NCBI GenBank assembly: GCA_050742255.1
Contig: JBOGHU010000031.1
Coordinates: 1-11,814 of the forward strand
Reading direction: 5' to 3'
Origin: JBOGHU01 sp050742255
Lineage (GTDB): Bacteria > Actinomycetota > Acidimicrobiia > Acidimicrobiales > CADCSY01
Length of the DNA stretch: 11,814 bases
A program made the position numbers and the translations under genes. Shown here piece after piece: positions 1-5,494 of this stretch (positions are counted from its first letter, which is position 1; every line of letters starts with the position of its first letter). The notes beneath the pieces are model-generated. The model made no database searches. It was not told where the DNA came from and worked only from the letters and a program-made list of their open reading frames with translations.

Positions 1-593
1 CCTGCGACGGGGGGCGGCGGCGACGCCGCCTTGAGCGGCTCGTCGTGGGTCTCGAGGGCGAAGAAGTCGTCGGGCGGCGGCCGGTCGGAGGTGTCGAGGG
101 CGCCGACCCGGGTCTCCTCGTCGTGCAGCATCGAGGACTCGTCGAAGTCGAGCTCGTCCCAGTCACCGGGCTGGTCCCGCCAGCGCGGGGCCGACTCGGT
201 GAAGCTGGCCCAGGCGTCGAGATCCTGGTCGTCGGCATCCTCGGGCTCCGGACCCAGCCGGGGCACCTCTCCGGTGGGAGGCTCGGTCCACGGCGGCAGG
301 GGCGAGGTGCCCCGGCCGCTCACCCGAGGTCGCGTCAGGTCGCCGGCCTGGTCGCCGGCCCTCAGCGGGAACCGCAGGGAAGGGCGGGCGTCTCCGGGGG
401 GGGCGGGCGGGCGGTCGCCGTAGCGGGGTGCGCCCTCCGCCCGGCGGGGGGCCACGTTCCCACGCTCCACCGCCTCCGCCGCCTCCTCGGGCCCGATGAT
501 GCGCACCCCCTCGGTGCCGGCAGGCTGGTGCTGCTCCTCCTCCTCGGCCTCGTCGTCATCCTCGGGACGGGACCACGGTGGGCGCTCGTTCAT
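1..593 (-). CDS. N-terminal part of a probable phosphatidate cytidylyltransferase (CdsA), cut by left edge
   Basis: The minus-strand frame stays open from an ATG at 593 to the window edge (197 codons). The start is chosen because GGAGG lies about 6 bases upstream; in-frame ATGs at 614 and 629 have no good ribosome site. The visible protein is acidic, proline-rich and looks disordered: a run of D/E at residues 11-20, a short ordered-looking stretch VRIIGPEEAAEAVERG at about 30-45, then PPWTEPPTGEVPRLGPE near 113-129, and more acidic sequence after that. No membrane segment or catalytic motif is reached. The cdsA call rests on position alone: in actinobacteria the gene after frr in rpsB-tsf-pyrH-frr is usually cdsA, and some homologues carry a long acidic cytoplasmic N-terminus. 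It could equally be a separate unknown acidic protein. The GC3-rich codon use and lack of stops over 590 bases support real coding. Confidence 0.6.
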   Translation of the reverse strand, partial: MNERPPWSRPEDDDEAEEEEQHQPAGTEGVRIIGPEEAAEAVERGNVAPRRAEGAPRYGDRPPAPPGDARPSLRFPLRAGDQAGDLTRPRVSGRGTSPLPPWTEPPTGEVPRLGPEPEDADDQDLDAWASFTESAPRWRDQPGDWDELDFDESSMLHDEETRVGALDTSDRPPPDDFFALETHDEPLKAASPPPPVA

Positions 594-650
594 CAGGCCT
601 CCGTTCTCGGTCATGGCTCTCTCGGTCATGGCGGCGCGCTCGTGCCCGGG

Positions 651-1208
651 TCACACCTCCAACAGCTCCTCTTCCTTGTGGGCCAGCGCGGTGTCGATGT
701 CGCCGACCTGGGCTGCGGTGATCCGCTCCAGCTCCTTCTCCGCCCTCTCCAGCTCGTCGGCGGAGATCTCACCGTGCCGCTCCAGGGCCTCCAGCTCGTG
801 ACGCCCCGACCGGCGGAGGTTGCGGATCGCCACCCGGCCGTCCTCGGCCATGTGCTTGACCACCTTCACCAGCTCCCTGCGCCGCTCCTCGGTGAGGGGC
901 GGGAACGCCAGGCGCACGACCTGACCGTCGTTGCTGGGGTTGATGCCGAGGTCGGAGTGCTGGATGGCCTTCTCTATGGCACCGAGGGCGGTCCGGTCGT
1001 AGGGCTGGATCACCAACGATCGCGCCTCGGGAACGCTGAAGCCGGCCAGCTGCTGCAACGGCACCTCGGTGCCGTAGTAATCGACGGGGAGCTTCTCCAC
1101 CAGGACGGGCGCAGCCCGGCCGGTCCGGACGCTGCTGAACTCCGACCTGGTGTGGGCCACCGCCTTCCGCATCTTGTCGACGGTCCCGGCGATGATGTCG
1201 TCGATCAC
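651..1208 (-). CDS. frr: Ribosome recycling factor (RRF)
   Basis: The 185-residue product matches the usual RRF length. With EF-G it splits the 70S ribosome after termination. Family blocks are clear: an N-terminal helix with SVRTGRAAP at 26-34, the hinge and beta domain with PVDYYGTEVPLQQLA at 41-55, SDLGINPSNDGQVVRLAFPP at 85-104, the TEERRRELVK helix at 106-115, and the conserved arginine segment AIRNLRRSGR at 127-136, ending in ELLEV. Translation starts at GTG 1208, the standard RRF N-terminus, and this start overlaps the pyrH stop as GTGA, so the two genes are probably translationally coupled. No strong Shine-Dalgarno sequence precedes it, which fits coupling. It is an essential cytoplasmic translation factor, co-transcribed with rpsB, tsf and pyrH. 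Confidence 0.97.
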   Translation of the reverse strand: MIDDIIAGTVDKMRKAVAHTRSEFSSVRTGRAAPVLVEKLPVDYYGTEVPLQQLAGFSVPEARSLVIQPYDRTALGAIEKAIQHSDLGINPSNDGQVVRLAFPPLTEERRRELVKVVKHMAEDGRVAIRNLRRSGRHELEALERHGEISADELERAEKELERITAAQVGDIDTALAHKEEELLEV

Positions 1209-1972
1209 CTCACCAGCGTACCGACCCGTTCGTCGCCGGCCAGCACGCGCCCGATGTTGCCCGCCTTGAGCACGTCGAACACCACGATGGGCAGCTTGTT
1301 GTCCATGCAGAAGGTGATGGCCGTCGAGTCCATGACCCGAAGCCCGCGGTTGAGGACGTCCATGTATGTGATCTCGTCCAGCCGGGTGGCCGAGCTGTCG
1401 ACGCGAGGGTCGGCGGTATAGACGCCGTCCACGCCCGAGTGGGTCCCCTTGAGGAGGACGTCGGCCTCGATCTCGGCCGCCCGCAGGGCGGCGGTGGTGT
1501 CGGTGCTGAAGTAGGGGTTGCCCAGGCCACCGGCGAGGATCACCACCCTGCCCTTCTCCAGGTGACGGATGGCCCGGCGGCGGATGTAGGGCTCGGCCAC
1601 CTGGGCCATCTGCACCGCGGTCTGGACCCGGGTGGGCCGGTCGAGGCGCTCCAGGGCGTCCTGGAGGGCGAGGGCGTTGATGACGGTGGCCAGCATGCCC
1701 ATGTGGTCGGACTGGGCCCGGTCCATCCCCTCCCCCGCACCCCGCACGCCCCGCCATATGTTCCCCCCACCCACCACCACGGCCACGTCGACGCCCATGG
1801 TGTCGCCGACCGCCACGATCTCCGAGGCGATTTGGTGAACCACGTTCCCGTCGATGGGCTTGCCGTCGGCGGCGAACGCCTCCCCCGAGAGCTTGAGCAC
1901 CACCCGTCGCCAGGCACCGGTGTCGATGGCGCCGGCGTCGTGGGTGCCGTGGCCCGAGGGGTCGCCCGCCAT
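1205..1972 (-). CDS. pyrH: UMP kinase
   Basis: The 255-residue protein phosphorylates UMP to UDP with ATP in pyrimidine nucleotide synthesis. It belongs to the bacterial hexameric amino-acid-kinase family, unrelated to eukaryotic UMP/CMP kinase. Visible motifs are VVLKLSGEAF at 24-33 (phosphate loop), VVVGGGNIWRG at 65-75, MDRAQSDHMGMLATVINAL at 83-101, GGLGNPYFSTDTTAALRA at 148-165, and the nucleotide-side DGVYTADPR at 182-190. The C-terminus has VFDVLKAGNIGRVLAGD, typical of the family. The ATG at 1972 lies 7 bases after the tsf stop. About 20 residues rich in G, D and H precede the first strand and are probably flexible. Its place between tsf and frr is the conserved bacterial order. Confidence 0.97.
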   Translation of the reverse strand: MAGDPSGHGTHDAGAIDTGAWRRVVLKLSGEAFAADGKPIDGNVVHQIASEIVAVGDTMGVDVAVVVGGGNIWRGVRGAGEGMDRAQSDHMGMLATVINALALQDALERLDRPTRVQTAVQMAQVAEPYIRRRAIRHLEKGRVVILAGGLGNPYFSTDTTAALRAAEIEADVLLKGTHSGVDGVYTADPRVDSSATRLDEITYMDVLNRGLRVMDSTAITFCMDNKLPIVVFDVLKAGNIGRVLAGDERVGTLVR

Positions 1973-1979
1973 CAGCGAC

Positions 1980-2789
1980 TCAGCCACCGATCTCGACCTG
2001 GACGAAGCGGACCACCCTGGCCTCCCCGACGGCCTCGCCCACCGGGCGCTTCTCGTCCTTGACGAAGGGCTGGTCGAGGAGAGCGCCCCCCGGGACGCTC
2101 TTGAAGAAGCCACCCAGGCGACCCTCGACGATCTTGGTCAGCGCCGCCTCGGGCTTGCCCTCGTTGCGGGAGAGGGTCTCCAGCTCGTCCCGCTTGCCCG
2201 CCACCACCTCGGGGGGGAACTCGTCCCGGCTGACGTGGGCGGGGCGGGCGAAGGCGATGTGGACGGCCACGTCGTGGGCGACCTCCCGGGAGCCGCCCGC
2301 CAGCTCCACCACCACCGCGTTGACCCCTCGTTCGCTCTGGACGTGGAGGTAGCTGTCGAGCAGGTTGCCCGGTGCGGCGTCGACGCGCACCACCCGCCCC
2401 AGCGCCAGGTTCTCCTTCAGAGCGACCTTGAGGTCGTCGAGGCGTCGCTGGAACCGCCCCGCCGCCTCCTCGCCCTCGTCCACCACCGCCCGGGCCATCT
2501 CGTCGGCCAGCGCCCGGAAGTCGGGCGACTTGGCGACGAAGTCGGTCTCGGAACGCAGCTCGACCACGGCAGCCACGTTGCCGTCGGTGGCCAGGGCCAC
2601 CGTCCCGTCGCCGCTCTCCCGGCCGGCGCGGGTGCGGGTCTGGGCCAGGCCCTGCTCCCGCAGCCACCGGGCGGCGCCGTCCATGTCGCCGCCTGCGGTC
2701 CTCAGCGCCCGCTTGGCGTCCATCATCCCCGCGCCGGTCCGGTCGCGGAGCTGCTTCACCTCCACCGCCTTCGCCTCGTAGCCCGTCAC
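1980..2789 (-). CDS. tsf: Elongation factor Ts (EF-Ts)
   Basis: EF-Ts exchanges GDP for GTP on EF-Tu. The 269-residue product has the N-terminal UBA-like helices with the signature LRDRTGAGMMDAKRAL at 14-29, the core motif ETDFVAKSPDF at 81-91 that contacts EF-Tu (TDFVAK), AVHIAFARP at 175-183, and a C-terminal part ending in VVRFVQVEIGG. The start is GTG at 2789: GGAGGAG stands about 5 bases upstream, and GTG overlaps the rpsB stop as GTGA. Length and layout are those of a two-repeat EF-Ts core. The usual HIAAMNP reads HIAFARP here, a mild divergence. Co-transcription with rpsB is the near-universal bacterial arrangement. Confidence 0.97.
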   Translation of the reverse strand: MTGYEAKAVEVKQLRDRTGAGMMDAKRALRTAGGDMDGAARWLREQGLAQTRTRAGRESGDGTVALATDGNVAAVVELRSETDFVAKSPDFRALADEMARAVVDEGEEAAGRFQRRLDDLKVALKENLALGRVVRVDAAPGNLLDSYLHVQSERGVNAVVVELAGGSREVAHDVAVHIAFARPAHVSRDEFPPEVVAGKRDELETLSRNEGKPEAALTKIVEGRLGGFFKSVPGGALLDQPFVKDEKRPVGEAVGEARVVRFVQVEIGG

Positions 2790-3694
2790 CGCCGCTCCTC
2801 CCCCGGCGGGGGCGGGATGGCCCCGCGGTTGGGCTCGGGGACGGCGGCGGGCTGGGGGACGACCTTGGGGGGAGGGTCGCCGCCCCGCTCCTCGCCCATC
2901 ACCGCCGAGGACTGGGTGGCCACGGTGGCCACCGTCTCGTCCGGAGCCCGCTCGGGGGGTCGGGGCGGGGGGCGCTGGGGAGTAGGACCGGCTCGGCCTC
3001 GGCGCTCGGCGATGAACCGACCCTCGGTCACGGCGTCGCTGACGACCCGGCACATGAGGGTGCCGGATCGGATGGCGTCGTCGTTGCCGGGGATCACGTA
3101 GTTGATCAGGTCAGGGTCGCAGTTGGTGTCGACGACGGCAACCACGGGGATGCCCAGCTTGTTGGCCTCGCTGACCCCGATGTGCTCCTTGTTCGTGTCG
3201 ATCACGAAGATCGCGTCGGGCAGCTTGGTCATGGTGCGGATCCCCCCGAGGTTCCGCTCCAGCTTCTCCAGCTCCCGGCTGAGCCGGAGCGCCTCCTTCT
3301 TCAGCATGGCGTCGAACTCACCCTCGTCCCGCATGCGCTGGTACTCGTGCATCTTGCCCACCCGGGCGCTGATGGTGGTGAAGTTGGTGAGCATCCCGCC
3401 CAGCCACCGCTCGTTCACGTACGGCATCCCGCAGCTCTCGGCGGCACGGGCCATGGCGTCCTGGGCCTGCTTCTTGGTGCCGACGAACAGGATGGTGCCG
3501 CCGTCGGCGACCAGGTCCCGGACGAAGGTGTACGCGGTCTCGATGCGCCGGAGGGTCTGCTGGAGATCGATGATGTAGATCCCGTTGCGCTCCCCGTAGA
3601 TGAAGCGCCTCATCTTGGGGTTCCAGCGCCGGGTCTGATGGCCGAAGTGCACGCCGGCCTCGAGGAGCTGGCGCATGGTCACGACGGGGGCCAT
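2786..3694 (-). CDS. rpsB: 30S ribosomal protein S2 with a long proline-rich C-terminal tail
   Basis: Residues 1-231 are a standard S2: MRQLLEAGVHFGHQTRRWNP near the start, FIYGERNGIYIIDLQQT at 31-47, ILFVGTKKQAQDA at 68-80, YVNERWLGGMLTNF at 92-105, LPDAIFVIDTNKE at 158-170, and the family ending IPVVAVVDTNCDPDLINYVIPGN split around 182-204. The start ATG at 3694 is preceded by AAGGAGA. Residues 232-302 form an extra tail dominated by P, R, E, A and V with no recognisable domain, probably disordered; actinobacterial S2 proteins often have variable tails. The final codons overlap the tsf start. It heads the translation operon and follows a structured leader. Confidence 0.97.
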   Translation of the reverse strand: MAPVVTMRQLLEAGVHFGHQTRRWNPKMRRFIYGERNGIYIIDLQQTLRRIETAYTFVRDLVADGGTILFVGTKKQAQDAMARAAESCGMPYVNERWLGGMLTNFTTISARVGKMHEYQRMRDEGEFDAMLKKEALRLSRELEKLERNLGGIRTMTKLPDAIFVIDTNKEHIGVSEANKLGIPVVAVVDTNCDPDLINYVIPGNDDAIRSGTLMCRVVSDAVTEGRFIAERRGRAGPTPQRPPPRPPERAPDETVATVATQSSAVMGEERGGDPPPKVVPQPAAVPEPNRGAIPPPPGEERR

Positions 3695-3974
3695 GGGTGT
3701 CTCCTTCTCAACGGTTGGGTCGTGCCCGGCGCCTCGCGCCCCCTGGTCGGGGCGACCGCTGGTCAGGCGCCGAGCGATGGTCGGGTGTCGGCGACCGCGG
3801 GTGCGGCCACGCCCAGTCTAGTCGGGAGCGCTCTCCGTGATCTCCCGGTGCCCTTCACCGCGGTCCTCGACAGGCCGCACCAGCGCAGGCAGGCGATGCG
3901 GCCGGGTGGGTGCGGGGTCCGGCCTGGCGGTCGAGCACCGGACGGCCAGCTCGTCGCCGCCGGCCCTGCTGGCG
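3695..3974 (-). promoter_or_regulatory. Promoter and structured 5' leader region of rpsB (non-coding, 280 bases)
   Basis: No credible gene is seen here. Reading the minus strand toward rpsB, TAGACT at 3815-3820 fits an actinobacterial -10 (TANNNT), but no convincing -35 is visible. The implied leader is about 115 nt. It holds two nested inverted repeats: CGGCGCCT at 3727-3734 pairs perfectly with AGGCGCCG at 3765-3772, and inside it CGCCCC at 3737-3742 pairs with GGGGCG at 3749-3754. The outer stem ends about 30 bases before the rpsB start. The rpsB-tsf operon is autoregulated by S2 in several bacteria, so a regulatory role is possible but inferred. Farther upstream, GTCCGG at 3917-3922 and CCGGAC at 3938-3943 form a weak hairpin just after the arsR-like gene, with no T tract. 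Confidence 0.4.
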
Positions 3975-4304
3975 TCAGATCCGAGTCGCCAGCGTGGACC
4001 GCAACAGCTCGTCTGCGCCATCGACGAGGCGGTAGTAGGTCCACGACCCCCGAGCCTCGCCCTCCACCAGCCCGCCACCCTTGAGGAGCTTCATGTGGTG
4101 GCTGACCGTGGGCTGTGACACGTCGAGCGCCCCGACGAGGTCGCACACGCACGTTTCGTCGGTGCTGGCCACGATGCTGAGCAGGCGGAGGCGAGTGGGG
4201 TCGGCGAGGAGCTTGAACGCGCCGGCGAGGCGCTCCGCCTCGGCGGGGCTCAGCGGCTCGATCCGCGACGACTCGCTGCTCGCCTTCGTCCTGCGCCTGG
4301 GCAC
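3975..4304 (-). CDS. ArsR/SmtB-family metal-responsive repressor
   Basis: The 109-residue winged-helix protein has the family layout. AFKLLADPTRLRLLSIV at 29-45 opens the domain, the metal-site helix TCVCDLVGALDV lies at 51-62, the recognition helix SQPTVSHHMKLLKGGGLV at 63-80, and the wing GSWTYYRL at 86-93. The CVCDL motif (C52, C54, D55) matches the alpha-3 site of ArsR, which binds As(III)/Sb(III), but the third cysteine of classic ArsR is valine here (V57). Known family members also sense Cd/Pb, and the Streptomyces lividans mercury repressor is of ArsR type, so the ligand cannot be fixed from sequence. The start is GTG 4304, with AGAGG upstream, 18 bases after the sigma-like gene. As the last gene after merB, it probably represses its own operon. 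Confidence 0.9.
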   Translation of the reverse strand: MPRRRTKASSESSRIEPLSPAEAERLAGAFKLLADPTRLRLLSIVASTDETCVCDLVGALDVSQPTVSHHMKLLKGGGLVEGEARGSWTYYRLVDGADELLRSTLATRI

Positions 4305-4322
4305 GTGGACCTCTGGCGGGCC

Positions 4323-4781
4323 CTACGCGCACACCGTGGCGCAGGGGAGGGTGGCCGGTCCCCTCACTCCCAGGGCGTGGCGCAGGCGACGCCTGGCGCG
4401 GTGGAGCCGGCTCATCACGGTGCCGATCGGCACGCCCAGCGCCGCCGCAGCCTCGTCGTACGAGAGGCCGCGGATGTCCACGGCGTCCACCACCGCACGG
4501 AAGGTCTCGGGGAGGTCGGGGAGCGCTCCGTGGAGACGGTCGCCGAGCACCTGGTCGACCGCCACGTGCTCCGGCTCCCACGCCGCCGGGGCGACGATGG
4601 ACTCGCTGCCGGTGGCGAGCCATGCTCGTGGGTGGCGCCCGTCGAAGCGGCCGAAGCTCCGGAACGCCCGCAGGAGCGTCTCCTGGGTGAGATCGTCGGC
4701 GCAGGCGTCACAGCACGTCAGGCGGCGAGCCAGGCGTGGCGCCACTGCCTCGGTGAACTGCCCTGAAGCGATCTCAGTCAC
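4323..4781 (-). CDS. Short ECF-sigma-like protein lacking region 2.4, cysteine-rich
   Basis: The 152-residue product resembles an ECF sigma-70 factor. The start is GTG 4781: AAGGAG lies upstream, and the first codons overlap the merB end by 8 bases. Region 2 shows PRLARRLT at 15-22, ADDLTQETLLRAFRSFGRFD at 28-47 and HPRAWL at 50-55. Region 4 is complete: ALPDLPETFRAVVDAVDIRG at 86-105 and the helix-turn-helix LGVPIGTVMSRLHRARRRLR at 115-134. After HPRAWL the usual region 2.4 (roughly ILRNxxxNRxRR, which reads the -10 element) is absent. The sequence goes straight to ATGSESIVAPAAWEPEHV in the same frame, with no frameshift that would restore it. Cysteines are unusual: C23, C24 and C27 (CCxxC) and C147/C151. 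It may be a non-canonical regulator, a metal-sensing variant or a decaying sigma factor. Confidence 0.8.
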   Translation of the reverse strand: MTEIASGQFTEAVAPRLARRLTCCDACADDLTQETLLRAFRSFGRFDGRHPRAWLATGSESIVAPAAWEPEHVAVDQVLGDRLHGALPDLPETFRAVVDAVDIRGLSYDEAAAALGVPIGTVMSRLHRARRRLRHALGVRGPATLPCATVCA

Positions 4782-5427
4782 CCGCTGCTCCTTCGAGGAC
4801 GGGGTCGGTGACGCGTCGCCCCAGCTCGAAGGCGTCGTCGAGGCTGACGACGAAGACGTCGGCATGCTCGGAGGCCCACTGCGTGCCGTTCTCCGGGGTG
4901 GCGAAGAAGTGCACGAAGTGGCAGAAGCTCGTGACCACGTCGGCGTCGAACTTCCCGTCGGGCGCGAGGAAGGAGACGACGGCGTCGGGATGCGAGCTGC
5001 TCTCGACGCCCTCGGGGGAGACGGTAAGCCGAATGGGGTCGCCGGTCAGGGCGTCGACCGACTCCACCTCGGCGCGGGCGTCGAGCAGCCGGGTGAGGAA
5101 GAGGGCGTCCCACGCGCACCAGGTGAAGAGCGGCACGCCGTTGACGCGGTAGCGGTGGGGCGGCACCTCCACGACGCTGAGCCCCCAGAACCCGATGACG
5201 GCGCCGCTGTCGTCGCGGAGCACGCCTGGCCACGACGCCAGGGTCTCCTTGACCTCGTCCTCGGGGAGTCCGACGGCGGCAGCCAAGGTGGGGTCTGTCA
5301 CCGGGCCGCGCTGGGCGAGGAGGCGGTACAGGGTCAGCGCGACCCGGTGCTCGATCGGGCCCATGAAGGGCTGGGCCCGGACCAACGCGTCGGCCAGGTC
5401 GTCGAGACTGGGCTGGGGTGCGGGCAC
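4774..5427 (-). CDS. merB: Organomercurial (alkylmercury) lyase
   Basis: MerB breaks the C-Hg bond of organomercurials, releasing a hydrocarbon and Hg(II). Translation most likely starts at GTG 5427, because GGAGGAG lies 6 bases upstream; an in-frame GTG at 5442 has no ribosome site. The 217-residue protein has an N-terminal winged-helix-like part (about 1-70). Its catalytic core has TWCAWDALF with C104 and D107, and SFCHFVHFFA with C169, equivalent to the Cys96, Asp99 and Cys159 of the plasmid R831b enzyme. The structural Cys117 of that enzyme is aspartate here (VDALTG, D125), and the residue after C169 is His rather than Cys. Other family words are LTVSPEGVE and FVVSLDDAFELGRR near the end. 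No mercuric reductase (merA) or transporter is in the window, so Hg(II) must be handled elsewhere. Confidence 0.93.
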   Translation of the reverse strand: MPAPQPSLDDLADALVRAQPFMGPIEHRVALTLYRLLAQRGPVTDPTLAAAVGLPEDEVKETLASWPGVLRDDSGAVIGFWGLSVVEVPPHRYRVNGVPLFTWCAWDALFLTRLLDARAEVESVDALTGDPIRLTVSPEGVESSSHPDAVVSFLAPDGKFDADVVTSFCHFVHFFATPENGTQWASEHADVFVVSLDDAFELGRRVTDPVLEGAAGD

Positions 5428-5494
5428 GGTCTGCTCCTCCACTCGTCGGGTCGATTCGGTGATGGAAAACTCCTCATCGATGGCCGTCTATTCC
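5428..5494 (-). promoter_or_regulatory. Short upstream region of merB with paired direct repeats
   Basis: These 67 bases between the M23 stop and the merB start are AT-richer than their surroundings. TCCTCATC occurs at 5471-5478 and again at 5492-5499 (plus-strand letters), exactly 21 bases apart, which is two helical turns. CATCGATG, an 8-base palindrome, overlaps the end of the first copy (5475-5482). On the minus strand GGAAT stands at 5490-5494, resembling an ECF-sigma -35, but no matching -10 is convincing. These could be operator half-sites for the ArsR-like protein. The inference rests only on spacing and position. Confidence 0.3.

Noticed and set aside
45..1421. Long plus-strand open frame opposite the left-edge gene, frr and pyrH
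   Set aside because: It is the antisense of clearly conserved genes, with biased leucine/glycine/histidine composition typical of shadow frames in GC-rich DNA.
3695..3974. Possible tRNA or small gene in the rpsB upstream gap
   Set aside because: No cloverleaf or T-loop-like sequence and no frame with a plausible start and composition were seen.
4560..4640. Frameshift explanation for the short sigma-like gene
   Set aside because: The other two frames were read by eye across the junction and neither gives the missing LRN...NR.RR segment, so an in-frame absence is the better description.
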